Origin: Methylocystis rosea
GTDB taxonomy: Bacteria > Pseudomonadota > Alphaproteobacteria > Rhizobiales > Beijerinckiaceae
Reading direction: 5' to 3'
NCBI RefSeq assembly: GCF_003855495.1
Contig: NZ_CP034088.1
Coordinates: forward strand, 154,995 to 218,994
Length of the DNA: 64,000 nt
How positions within the stretch are numbered: position 1 is the first letter of the stretch; each line of letters starts with the position of its first letter. The translations under genes were made by a program, and so were the position numbers. Shown in pieces: positions 19,167 to 26,950 of this stretch. The notes beneath the pieces were generated by a model that was not told where the DNA came from, searched no databases, and was given only the letters and a program-made list of their open reading frames with translations.

Positions 19167-19940
19167 TTACGCGCCGGTCAGCAGTTCGACGCCTTCCTTG
19201 CCGATGACACGATGGATGTTCAGCAGGAGTTGGATCACGACCCCGAACACGCCGAGCGCCATCCAGCCGAAGAACACGAAGCCCCAATGCAGCGGCGCAA
19301 CGAACAGCTCTTCCATAAACCAGAACGTGTGGCCCCACTCATTCAGGCCAACGTTCGGAATGATCATGAAGGGTCCGATCGAGACGATCAGATAGGCAAT
19401 CGAATAGCCCTTCGAGAAGTAGGGGATTCGCGTCTTCGCATGGAAGAAGCAGCCGATCGCCATGATCGAGTAGATCGGATAGCTCATGTAGAACTCGATG
19501 ATGTGCGACGGGGTGAAGTCCGTGTCGCGAATCACCGTCATGTGCCACGTGCCGTCCTGCTCGGTGAAGAAAGACGCGCCCCAATAGATCGCCGCCGCAT
19601 AGACGACGAGCCAGGCTGCATTGTCGGCGATGGCCTTCATCTCCTGACGCGGCGTCACGGTCGACATGTCACGCACGCGCGTCTTCCAGAGCCAGCCGGC
19701 GAGGCCGATGCCTGAGATGAGCTCCAGCGGAATTTCCGTCCACAGAATGCTCATCCAATAGGTCTGGAACTCCGGCGCGAATGAATCGAGGCCAGCCCGC
19801 CAGCCGTAAATCTGCTCGTATATGCGCACGATCAGATAGAACCCGTTCAGAACGGCGAGCCCGATCCACATTCCCCTTAGGTCGACAACTTTTTCCACTT
19901 CTGCACGGGACCGGCCCGCAACTTCTGTTGTCACACTCAT
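19167..19940 (-). CDS. pmoC: Orphan particulate methane monooxygenase subunit C
   Basis: 257 residues, full length for PmoC, with the expected transmembrane helices. Both metal sites are intact: D129, H133, H146 (in EQDGTWHMTVIRDTDFTPSH) and N200, H204, H218 (in NVGLNEWGHTFWFMEEL then PLHWG). PmoC is the membrane subunit of the copper enzyme oxidising methane to methanol. GGAGG precedes the ATG by 7 nt. No pmoA or pmoB is in the window, so it is a solitary pmoC, with a PmoD-like gene downstream. An AraC/GlxA-type regulator is divergent 165 bp away. Confidence 0.95.
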   Translation of the reverse strand: MSVTTEVAGRSRAEVEKVVDLRGMWIGLAVLNGFYLIVRIYEQIYGWRAGLDSFAPEFQTYWMSILWTEIPLELISGIGLAGWLWKTRVRDMSTVTPRQEMKAIADNAAWLVVYAAAIYWGASFFTEQDGTWHMTVIRDTDFTPSHIIEFYMSYPIYSIMAIGCFFHAKTRIPYFSKGYSIAYLIVSIGPFMIIPNVGLNEWGHTFWFMEELFVAPLHWGFVFFGWMALGVFGVVIQLLLNIHRVIGKEGVELLTGA

Positions 19941-20050
19941 TTTTCATCCTCCGATTGATCCGGGCGGTCTTGGTTCCTCCCGTGAGGGAAATGTGCTCGA
20001 CCTTGAGATCGATTACAGCTAGTCTCGTTTGACAATAAGAATACCGGGCT

Positions 20051-20091
20051 TGCCATCGAGTTTGCCAAACTCGAGACAAAGTCTGCCAAAC
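20051..20091. promoter_or_regulatory. Direct-repeat operator between pmoC and the GlxA-type regulator
   Basis: TTTGCCAAAC (20061-20070) and TCTGCCAAAC (20082-20091) are direct repeats spaced exactly 21 bp (two helical turns), with a further TGCCA at 20051. This spacing is typical of AraC-family half-sites. A perfect -35-like TTGACA at 20029-20034 points toward the regulator gene, so bound protein would cover its -10 region. The same arrangement occurs at 23209-23239. Confidence 0.5.
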
Positions 20092-20105
20092 GTCAGGGCG
20101 TCGCA

Positions 20106-21089
20106 ATGGATGTTGTTGTCCTTGGCTATCGCGATTGCATCGGGTCTGCGTTTCTGGGTCCCTATGACATGCTTACGATGAGTCTTCGGATGCTCACGAA
20201 GCCAGGTAGACCGCTGCCGTTTGAACTCGTTACCGCGAGCTTTAATGGCGCGCCTTTTGATGACGGAAACCGTAGGCGGCAGGAGGTAGATAAGGGCCTT
20301 GATTCGATCAAGTCTTGCAGCGCTGTCATCGTCCCAGCTTACATATGTGATGGTAATAATCGTCTGTCACTCTCTATCGAAATTGGTGCAATCGCGGCCT
20401 GGTTGAGGCATCAACATGCGCTTGGCGCAATTGTGTGCGCCTCCTGCAACGGGGTCTTCATTCTTGGCGAGGCTGGGCTACTTGATGGTCGCCGTTGCAC
20501 AACAACGTGGTGGCGGCACGATGATTTGAAGGCCAATTATCCACGCGCACAGGTCGCGTGGGGTGCGTCTCTTATTGAAGAAAATCGTGTTGTAACTGCG
20601 GGCGGGCCGCTTTCATGGATCGACCTTTCGCTCCACGTCATTCGCTCTCTTTGCGGTGGTGACGCCGCGAAAGAGGCTGCAGATTTCACGGTTGTTGACA
20701 CGACGCCATCAACTCAAACCATTTATGTCCCTCCCGGACATTTGGCAGCGTCCAACCGGTTCTTGCTTGAAGCTGAGAGGGTGGTTCGCCAGGCCGGTGA
20801 TGCACCGCTAACAGCCCGGCAACTCGCAGTTGCGCTCAATTCCTCAGAGAGGACGCTCCACAGACGCCTTAAAGAAACCTCAGGAGAAACTCCGAAAGGC
20901 TTCATCGATCGAGTACGTTTTGAAATCACTCGAACGCTGCTCGAGACGACTGCACATTCCGTTAAAGAGTTGTCGCAGACCTCAGGATACTCAGATCAAA
21001 CTAGCTTTCGCCGCGCATTTCAGCGTTATTCTGGAATGACCCCAGGTGCCTATAGGGCATGGATAAAAGCGCGCCGAGGGACTGCGTGA
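20106..21089 (+). CDS. GlxA-type AraC-family transcriptional regulator (copy 1)
   Basis: 327 residues: an N-terminal DJ-1/PfpI-like domain (MDVVVLGYRDCIG, with the Cys-containing elbow GAIVCASCNGVFILGEAGLL and RRCTTTWWRH) and a C-terminal AraC double helix-turn-helix (APLTARQLAVALNSSERTLH, ETPKGFIDRVRFEITRTLLE, SGYSDQTSFRRAFQRYSGMT). GlxA-type proteins sense small metabolites or stress and activate nearby genes. It diverges from pmoC and has the TGCCA direct repeats 15 bp before its ATG, suggesting autoregulation and possible control of pmoC. A paralogue converges on it at 21447-22424. Confidence 0.85.
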   Translation: MDVVVLGYRDCIGSAFLGPYDMLTMSLRMLTKPGRPLPFELVTASFNGAPFDDGNRRRQEVDKGLDSIKSCSAVIVPAYICDGNNRLSLSIEIGAIAAWLRHQHALGAIVCASCNGVFILGEAGLLDGRRCTTTWWRHDDLKANYPRAQVAWGASLIEENRVVTAGGPLSWIDLSLHVIRSLCGGDAAKEAADFTVVDTTPSTQTIYVPPGHLAASNRFLLEAERVVRQAGDAPLTARQLAVALNSSERTLHRRLKETSGETPKGFIDRVRFEITRTLLETTAHSVKELSQTSGYSDQTSFRRAFQRYSGMTPGAYRAWIKARRGTA

Positions 21090-21287
21090 AACGTGTACTC
21101 GTGATTCATTCGGTGAGGTTTGTAGTGATGATGACAGGCCCCTCTCGCCTCCCGCCGAGAGATATGACCTTATTTGCACGCGAACAAAGCAGACCGGAGC
21201 GCCCACGTCGCTAAACGAGCCCCTCTCAGCGGGCACATTGTGCTCGAGCGGAAGAAGTTCGAACATAGGCGTGGCTCATGCTGGAGG

Positions 21288-21380
21288 GTGACTGTGGCAG
21301 CACACGCATTCGACGCTTACGGAACTGTCTTTGACGTGCGTTCCGTGACAGTCAAGCCAGAAAAAATTGCGAATCATTAG
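21288..21380 (+). pseudogene. N-terminal scrap of a type II haloacid dehalogenase
   Basis: VTVAAHAFDAYGTVFDVRSV matches the first motif of haloacid dehalogenases (AxxFDAYGTLFDVxSV, nucleophile Asp). The frame ends after about 30 residues and the remaining HAD motifs are absent. The remainder of 21090-21446 holds no gene and lies between two convergent regulators. Confidence 0.55.
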
Positions 21381-21446
21381 CTGCCTCCCTCTCCGAAGCC
21401 CCGAGTCAGAAATTCGAACCGATGGGACTCTTTATGGGTCCGGAGC

Positions 21447-22424
21447 CTAAGTTTGTCGATTGCGACTCTGGGTACGGTAAGCCCCAGGCGTCATGCCGGA
21501 GTATCGATAAAATGCTCGTCGAAAGCTCGCTGCATCCGAATACCCAGAGCTTGCAGCCAGTTGCTTCAGCGAGCATTTTGTCGTCTCAAGTAGCATTCGA
21601 GCGGTTTCGAAGCGCACGCGATCAATAAATTGCTTTGGCGTCTCGCTGGTCGCCTCTTTTAGCCGCCGATTCAAAGTCCGACTCGACATGCCAAGTGCGC
21701 GTGCGAGGTCTTGAGCTGTCATAGGGTCCTCTCCAGCTAGCCGGACGACGTGCTCCGCTTCAAGCAAGAAGGCGTTCGCCGCAGCAAAATGACTAAGTGG
21801 AGCATATACCGAGCGCGTCGAGGGGGCCGTGTCGACGACCGCGAAATCAGCAGCTATCTTTGCAGCATCTCCACCACACAGCGAACGAATGACATGCAAA
21901 CACAAGTCAACCCACGATAAAGGCCCGCCCGACGTTACTATCCTCTCGTCCTCGATGAGCGGAGCGCCCCATATAGCGTCGGCTCGCGGATAGCGGCTTT
22001 TCAATTCATCGTGACGCCACCACGTGGTTGTGCAACGGCGACCATCAAGTAACCCAGCTTCGCCAAGAATAAACACGCCGCTACACGAAGCGCATACCAA
22101 AGCACCAAGTGCATGTTGACGGCGAAGCCACGCGGCCAATGTACCAATCTGCGGCGTTGACAGGAAGTCAGCATTGTCGTCGCATAGATAGCCAGGTACC
22201 ACTATCGCGCTTGACGCCTTGATCGCAGTGACGCTCTTTTCTACACTTAGAGCGCGCCCGCTACTATCTTCAAATGGCTTGCCATTAAAACTCGCCGTCA
22301 AAGTCTTGAAAGGCTGACGGTTGTCCTCTTTGCTGATCATTAGCGAGCTGAGCTTCAGCATATCGACTGAGCCAACGAATCCGGCTCCTAGGCAGCCGTT
22401 GAAGCCGAGCACGACAATTTCCAT
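21447..22424 (-). CDS. GlxA-type AraC-family transcriptional regulator (copy 2)
   Basis: About 325 residues, closely related to the regulator at 20106: MEIVVLGFNGCLGAGFVGSV, GALVCASCSGVFILGEAGLL, RRCTTTWWRHDELK, WVDLCLHVIRSLCGGDAAKI and an AraC DNA-binding domain (MTAQDLARALGMSSRTLNRR, SGYSDAASFRRAFYRYSGMT). The internal ATG at 22424 matches the start of copy 1; ATG 22448 is upstream. It follows the ABM-protein gene by about 90 bp on the same strand and is probably the last gene of that operon. Confidence 0.85.
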   Translation of the reverse strand: MEIVVLGFNGCLGAGFVGSVDMLKLSSLMISKEDNRQPFKTLTASFNGKPFEDSSGRALSVEKSVTAIKASSAIVVPGYLCDDNADFLSTPQIGTLAAWLRRQHALGALVCASCSGVFILGEAGLLDGRRCTTTWWRHDELKSRYPRADAIWGAPLIEDERIVTSGGPLSWVDLCLHVIRSLCGGDAAKIAADFAVVDTAPSTRSVYAPLSHFAAANAFLLEAEHVVRLAGEDPMTAQDLARALGMSSRTLNRRLKEATSETPKQFIDRVRFETARMLLETTKCSLKQLAASSGYSDAASFRRAFYRYSGMTPGAYRTQSRNRQT

Positions 22425-22514
22425 AGCCAGCCTGCTTGGGGTCAGCACAGCGCCGCCCCCGACACCAATTCCGCCTCCGGTTTACTGGTCCGGCGTTGAC
22501 GCTCGTTCATTTGG

Positions 22515-22820
22515 TCATCGGTTGGGGAGTTTTTCAACCAAGATCTCAATTTTTTCTATTGATGGAGGCTTCTCCAGGAGATCCGGAGCGTTCGCCATTA
22601 GTGCTTTGGCTACTCCTCCAGAGAGATGGGCCTCGCGCCCCTTCTCGTCCGGAAAGGTATCGAAAATACCAAACCTTGACAGGCTCATCTGGATTGCAAA
22701 CCAGCTGGCGGTATTTGGTTCTGCCTCGACGAGTGGCAGCGCGTCTCTCAAGAAGGTAGCTAATTGCTTCTCTTTTCCCACCTTGGCTTCAAGAGCAACA
22801 AACAATCCTGGCTTAGTCAT
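22515..22820 (-). CDS. ABM-superfamily monooxygenase-like protein (copy 1)
   Basis: 101 residues with a dimeric alpha/beta-barrel (antibiotic biosynthesis monooxygenase) pattern: MTKPGLFVALEAKVGKEKQL, ALPLVEAEPNTASWFAIQMS, FGIFDTFPDEKGREAHLSGG. Family members are cofactor-free quinol or aldehyde monooxygenases or heme degraders; the substrate here is unknown. Its ATG overlaps the stop of the upstream membrane-protein gene (ATGA), so the two are coupled. A close paralogue lies at 31184-31483. Confidence 0.75.
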   Translation of the reverse strand: MTKPGLFVALEAKVGKEKQLATFLRDALPLVEAEPNTASWFAIQMSLSRFGIFDTFPDEKGREAHLSGGVAKALMANAPDLLEKPPSIEKIEILVEKLPNR

Positions 22821-23125
22821 TGGACTTTCTCCTTAGCTTGATCTGGATTACAGCGGTCAGCGCCGACAGGACGTGAAGCCTCCGTCACGTGACATTGCCT
22901 GTACGCCCCAAGAAACTCCCGAATCGAAAAGAAAGTGAGGACCCCGGCTGTCGCCATGGTAGAGCCAAGTAGAAAGCTATTGCCTCCGACACCGGCGCTT
23001 TCATCTGCTATAGCTGCACTTGCAACGTAAAATGCGGTGACCCATATCGCCACGATCCAGATTGCAACAGCTATCGCGTATAGGACATTTCCATTGAGCC
23101 GCTGGCTCTTAGCGCCTGTTTGCAT
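22817..23125 (-). CDS. Small two-helix membrane protein
   Basis: About 102 residues with two hydrophobic segments (VLYAIAVAIWIVAIWVTAFY and FLLGSTMATAGVLTFFSI) joined by a short acidic loop (IADESAGVGGN). No known domain. I chose ATG 23125 because GGTGAGAG lies just upstream; the frame opens further up at 23197. It starts a probable three-gene operon (membrane protein, ABM protein, GlxA-type regulator) behind the TGCCA direct repeat at 23209-23239. Confidence 0.55.
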   Translation of the reverse strand: MQTGAKSQRLNGNVLYAIAVAIWIVAIWVTAFYVASAAIADESAGVGGNSFLLGSTMATAGVLTFFSIREFLGAYRQCHVTEASRPVGADRCNPDQAKEKVQ

Positions 23126-23208
23126 AGTAATACTCTCACCCGCTCTCGCTCGTGATGAGCTATGTTGCACAGATTTAACGAAGGCTTGATCACCCACAGG
23201 GGGCCAAG

Positions 23209-23239
23209 TTTGCCAAAATTGGCTTCAAGTGTGCCATGC
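23209..23239. promoter_or_regulatory. Second TGCCA direct-repeat operator
   Basis: TTTGCCAAAA (23209-23218) and TGTGCCATGC (23230-23239) repeat with TGCCA starting at 23211 and 23232, the same 21-bp spacing as upstream of the first GlxA-type gene. It lies about 85-115 bp before the ATG of the membrane-protein gene. The shared layout implies that one or both paralogous regulators control both promoters. Confidence 0.45.
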
Positions 23240-23479
23240 GCCCATGCTTGTGTTGAGCCGCCCTCTTCTGCCTCGTCATCCATAACAATCGAGGGTATGA
23301 GCGCCTTTAAGCGCCAGGCCCATGAATACTTGTCCGAGCCTTCGGGCTCGTCGAGCGAGAAGATGCGGCGAGCGTCGGTGTGCGGTTCAGGTGGGCTGAC
23401 TTTTCAAAGGTCAAACAGACCGACAGCTAGGCTCAGGACCTATCAATTTTGATTGAGGCGCGATTCAAAGTCTCCGAGA

Positions 23480-23835
23480 TGGAGGCTTTGATGAATGATT
23501 TGTTTTTTGCTCAGCGCGCGCCAGATGGCACGGATATCGCCGTATTTTCCGTTGGCGCACGGAGTGCGGCGGGTTGACGATCGTCGGGTAGTCAGCTGAA
23601 TCGTCTATGTGATCAAGCATGGTCTGCAACGGATGGATGCGCCCAAAGACTGTGGGCCGCACAAGACTCTCTTCAACCGGTTCATCCGCTAGCGGCTCGG
23701 GGTCTTCGACCGCATCTTCGCGGCGGTCGTCGGCGAACGCCCCAAGTCCAAGCGCATCATGATCGACTCGACGCATCTGAAGGCGCATCGCTCCCCCGCA
23801 AGCCTTTTAAAAAAGGGTTCTTTCCCGTTGGGAAG
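23480..23835 (+). pseudogene. IS5-family transposase remnant
   Basis: Pieces of an IS5-type transposase occur in successive frames: MEALMNDLFFAQRA, then VDDRRVVS, IVYVIKHGLQRMDAPKDCGP and HKTLFNRFIR, a stop, then RLGVFDRIFAAVVGE and RIMIDSTHLKAHR with the first catalytic Asp. Several stops and shifts; the C-terminal half is missing. Confidence 0.65.
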
Positions 23836-23871
23836 ATCAGCTTGATGCTCTGTGGACAGACCTTCTGATGT

Positions 23872-24051
23872 TTTGGAACGCCGACGGCACAATTGAGGCT
23901 GCGCGTGTCGAGCCCATGCCGGAACGGGGCGATGGCCTATGTCGCGCGGGACCCGTTGCAGGTGTTGCAGGCTTCCGCGCATGGCGTCGCTAATGTCGTC
24001 GCCTTCCTCGCCGATATCACCATTAACGGCGTGAACGTGCTCGCCTCTTAA
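23872..24051 (+). pseudogene. Frameshifted short protein of unknown family
   Basis: MFWNADGTIEAARVEPMPER-GDG in one frame appears to continue, one base out of register, as AYVARDPLQVLQASAHGVAN-VVAFLADITINGVNVLAS-stop. A 12-codon frame (MDEKDVPSIDLY) starts at the stop, and a strong terminator follows. The arrangement has the feel of a phage-derived or gene-end cassette, but I do not recognise it. Confidence 0.3.
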
Positions 24052-24087
24052 TGGACGAGAAGGACGTGCCTTCGATCGATCTTTACT

Positions 24088-24112
24088 GAGCGCCTTCGGG
24101 CGCTCCTTTTTT
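24088..24112 (+). terminator. Rho-independent terminator
   Basis: GAGCGCC-TTCG-GGCGCTC forms a perfect 7-bp stem with a stable UUCG-type tetraloop, followed by CTTTTTT. This is a textbook intrinsic terminator on the plus strand. Confidence 0.85.
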
Positions 24113-24193
24113 GTCTGCTGTGCGCGCGGCTTCTGACGCCTTGACTCGTTAGCAAAGCCGCGCTTCCCTTCCCCGATATTTGAGGGGGATCAC

Positions 24194-24745
24194 ACGCGGA
24201 TCATCGCCGTTTTATTTGCGCTTCTTCCGTCGCTAGCTTTTGCCGATGACATCACGCCGGACAGCTTCGCTAACCGGCTCAAGGCCGACGCGCTGAAGCT
24301 CACCGTCAACAGCATGCTGGCGCAAAGCAATACGCTCTACATTCAAGGGACGCCCACAGGCGATCCAATTCCTATTGCCGCTCGCATTGCATACACTATT
24401 GAAAATAATTCAGGCATGCCTCTGAGCTTGGCCGTTAAGCGCAGGGGCATCTCAGCTGGTCCTTGCTCAGAGGTCGAAAGCGGCTCGGGGCTCGAACTAT
24501 TCGATGACGCACTGGCGATCCAGTTGCAGCGCAACAAATCGTATCGCGATCGTGTCATGCGCTTCGTTCCCGACAAGGCGCGCGTGTCAGGAACGATCGT
24601 GATGGAAAACACGAGCTGCAAGCCGAGTGACGTTTCGGGCATGACGACCGTGCCCGTTACGATCACCGTCATGGTCGCGAACGAAAACAATTTTCTCGCG
24701 GTCCCATTGCAGACGGATGCGCGCCTAACCGTGCGCGGCAATTAG
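24194..24745 (+). CDS. Exported hypothetical protein with a non-standard or lost start codon
   Basis: The frame encodes RIIAVLFALLPSLAFADDIT, an evident signal peptide, then about 165 residues with a beta-rich core (PIPIAARIAYTIENNSGMPL, VPVTITVMVANENNFLAVPL). No ATG, GTG or TTG starts the signal peptide; an ACG at 24194 lies 5 bp after GAGGGGG, as if the ATG had mutated. The first ordinary start is ATG 24314, which would give a protein without a signal. Function unknown. A J-domain gene follows 23 bp downstream. Confidence 0.5.
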   Translation, partial: TRIIAVLFALLPSLAFADDITPDSFANRLKADALKLTVNSMLAQSNTLYIQGTPTGDPIPIAARIAYTIENNSGMPLSLAVKRRGISAGPCSEVESGSGLELFDDALAIQLQRNKSYRDRVMRFVPDKARVSGTIVMENTSCKPSDVSGMTTVPVTITVMVANENNFLAVPLQTDARLTVRGN

Positions 24746-24768
24746 AAACGTTTCCCACCGTCGGTAGC

Positions 24769-25173
24769 ATGACGAGCACCGATCCATACAGTATCCTCGG
24801 CGTCGCGCGATCTGCGACGGCCGTGGAGATCAAGGCGGCGTATCGGCTGCTCGCGCACGAGCGACACCCCGACAAGAAGAGCGGATCGCACGAAGCATTC
24901 GTCCAACTGACCGCAGCCTATGAGTACGCGCTCGCCCGATGCGGACGGCCGGCGGGCTCTTCCGCGAGCACTTCCCCACCGCCACGGCAGGAATCCTTTG
25001 ACGAGTTCATGGCGCGCACGTATCGGCACTGGGAGCGCTCCTCCCAGGAGCGAGAGGAATATTTTCGGCGAACGCATGCACATGCGCCATTCCGGCTTTT
25101 GTGGTGGCGTCTATCTCACGACTTGCTCGCCGCCGCGCACGACCTGGCAAAGCTTCTCCGTCGTAAATCATAA
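24769..25173 (+). CDS. J-domain (DnaJ-like) protein
   Basis: 134 residues: an N-terminal J domain (DPYSILGVARSATAVEIKAA-YRLLAHERHPDKKSG, with the HPD triad near residue 34, then FVQLTAAYEYAL), a Pro/Ser linker and a C-terminal amphipathic region (FRLLWWRLSHDLLAAAHDLA). J domains stimulate the ATPase of DnaK-type chaperones. There is no zinc or substrate-binding domain, so this is a class C J protein. Its client is unknown. Confidence 0.85.
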   Translation: MTSTDPYSILGVARSATAVEIKAAYRLLAHERHPDKKSGSHEAFVQLTAAYEYALARCGRPAGSSASTSPPPRQESFDEFMARTYRHWERSSQEREEYFRRTHAHAPFRLLWWRLSHDLLAAAHDLAKLLRRKS

Positions 25174-25267
25174 TAGAACGCACCGCGTCTGATCGCGACG
25201 ATCCTCGACGAGGCGCGACAGGCCCCGACGAGCCATCACATGTCGTGACCTGTCGCTCACCGCTGGT

Positions 25268-25534
25268 TTAAAGAGGATAGTCGCGCGCAGGATCGATCCC
25301 GGCGTCCGTCAGGAATTTGCGCAGGGCGGCAATTTCGTCTTTTGGAAGGCTATGATGGACGTCGTGGAATCCATGGGAAAAGCCGCTCAGCGTCACCAAT
25401 AAATGGTTGTGCCGAGTACGAGTTATTTCAGCTCCCAGCTCTTCCAACATTGACTTGACGATCTTTGGATCGATGTTGCTACTCATTGGATGCGCGAACA
25501 AGGCGTGCAGAATTGTCCGATGCTTATGGTTCAT
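25268..25534 (-). CDS. HicA-like type II toxin family protein
   Basis: 88 residues beginning MNHKHRTILHALFAHPMSSN and containing LEELGAEITRTRHNHLLVTL and a His-rich stretch (FHDVHHSLPKDEIAALRKFL). This resembles the HicA-like family that starts MNSKHRxTLxAIFAxP, double-stranded-RNA-binding-fold mRNA interferases. The usual G-S-H catalytic segment is not obvious. No HicB antitoxin is seen on either side, so it may be an orphan or have diverged. Confidence 0.6.
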   Translation of the reverse strand: MNHKHRTILHALFAHPMSSNIDPKIVKSMLEELGAEITRTRHNHLLVTLSGFSHGFHDVHHSLPKDEIAALRKFLTDAGIDPARDYPL

Positions 25535-25639
25535 TTATTGAACTTCCCGCTCATCTCAAAGGTCTATCATTTCGCACGGTGCACGCAGCTGCGACAACGA
25601 GACTTGCCCTTTGCATCTGAACCATCCCGGGGTTCTGGT

Positions 25640-26068
25640 TTATTTCGCCGGAACCGGGATCGCCGAACCTTTGCCTTCCGGCGCGCTGGCGGGCAGCAGT
25701 TCGAAGGTCAGAAGTTCGACCGGAGCTGCGCCAGTGTTGCTCGATTCATGGGCGACCGAGCCGGTCTCTGCGAAACAATCGCCCGCCCTGTAAATGGTCG
25801 GCGTTCCGCCGAGCGTATAGGTCATCTCCCCGGAAAGGACGCAGCGCAGCCCCGGCCCGAGGTGAAGATGCGCATGCATGTAGCCCCCTGGGTCGATGGT
25901 CGTCTGCGTCACGCGGATACGGTACTTGCCGTTGAGCTCGGCGAGTTGGCCAAGGTCCGAGAGTTCAGCTTTGATTTTCTGGTGAAAGCCTTTGATCTCT
26001 ACTTCGTCCGCCTTGGCGCTGGCCGAGGCGGCAAGGAACAAGATGGCGAAAGCGACGACGAAGTTCAA
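25640..26068 (-). CDS. Exported cupin-domain protein
   Basis: About 142 residues. ATG 26068 is preceded by GGAGG; it begins a signal peptide (MLNFVVAFAILFLAASASAK). The mature part is a single cupin: IDPGGYMHAHLHLGPGLRCV gives the HxH-type motif 1, and YRAGDCFAETGSVAHESSNT gives motif 2 with its His. Metal-binding and a stress or sensing role in the periplasm are plausible; no enzyme activity can be named. Confidence 0.8.
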   Translation of the reverse strand: MNFVVAFAILFLAASASAKADEVEIKGFHQKIKAELSDLGQLAELNGKYRIRVTQTTIDPGGYMHAHLHLGPGLRCVLSGEMTYTLGGTPTIYRAGDCFAETGSVAHESSNTGAAPVELLTFELLPASAPEGKGSAIPVPAK

Positions 26069-26433
26069 CATAGACGCCTCCAAATGCGCGCGCCACAATC
26101 GTCGCGCAAAGCTCTCCTCGGTTTCAGTCTTCGGCAGCTTAACGTTGGTCGTCGCTAAGTCCGCGGCGGGCGCGTGGCTTGAAACAGCGACTGGCGGGCA
26201 GCGCCGCATCATAATTGTGGAGTCTTCGTTTTCAACACTTCAGCTTGAGCTCCGCCTTCGCAGCAATCACCCACAACGCCGTGCTTTGCTAGTCTAGATG
26301 CCCATACCCGCAGCCAATTTGTCATAAATTTTAAAAATCGGCGCTCACTTACACGCCACTGTCACTTCTTCATATTGTGGCCGCAACCCGAGCTGACCCT
26401 GAGTCTGTCATTTATGTCGCCTAAAGGTGTCAG

Positions 26434-26685
26434 ATGGGTCAACCTCGCTTGCTCCCCCAAAAGGTCGAAGACCTAATCGGCGAACAGCTCCGCGCCATGT
26501 ACGGTGACATCCTTGGTGAGCCGCTTCCAGATCGGTTTCTTGATCTCCTGGAGAGGCTAGAAACGGACAGGGTCTTGGTTTTCGGCGTCCCGGACCGCCA
26601 AAAAAAGCGCGACGCCTCAATAAATAGTCCAAAGGAGCGGGGTTTATTCAGCCGATTCGTCCGTCAACAGCTGAGGGCGGGCTAA
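26434..26685 (+). CDS. NepR-like anti-sigma factor (second copy)
   Basis: 83 residues with the NepR core VEDLIGEQLRAMYGDILGEP-LPDRFLDLLERLE, a better family match than the copy at 17004. The C-terminal tail is basic (SRFVRQQLRAG). AAAGGTG precedes the ATG. Predicted to bind an EcfG-type sigma factor. As with the first copy, neither PhyR nor EcfG is encoded nearby, so it would act on chromosomal partners. Confidence 0.8.
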   Translation: MGQPRLLPQKVEDLIGEQLRAMYGDILGEPLPDRFLDLLERLETDRVLVFGVPDRQKKRDASINSPKERGLFSRFVRQQLRAG

Positions 26686-26902
26686 GCGGAAAATCATGAA
26701 AGCGCTTCAGGCATAGGCCCTTTAGGCGAAAAATCGCCAGCAGAATCGACGCCGCCGAAATTCATGTGTCCGCCGAGTGTCGCTTACCGCGGCGGCGTCA
26801 ATCCAGCGCCTGCTACTCGCGGGGACCTCAGAGGAGTTGCAAACTGTGCGGGTGGCGCAATCCTGCTTGTCGCAAGAAGGAATCACGACGCAGTTGCCTG
26901 AG

Positions 26903-26927
26903 CGCACGCGAGATTTACTCGCGTGCG
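26903..26927. terminator. Candidate terminator downstream of hsp20
   Basis: CGCACGCGAG-ATTTA-CTCGCGTGCG is a perfect 10-bp hairpin 24 bp beyond the hsp20 stop. The T run is weak on both strands. The short stretch 26686-26902 between the NepR-like gene and this hairpin has an open frame at 26777-27055 without similarity. Confidence 0.55.
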
Positions 26928-26950
26928 AGTATTTGTCTTGCGCCCTCCAA

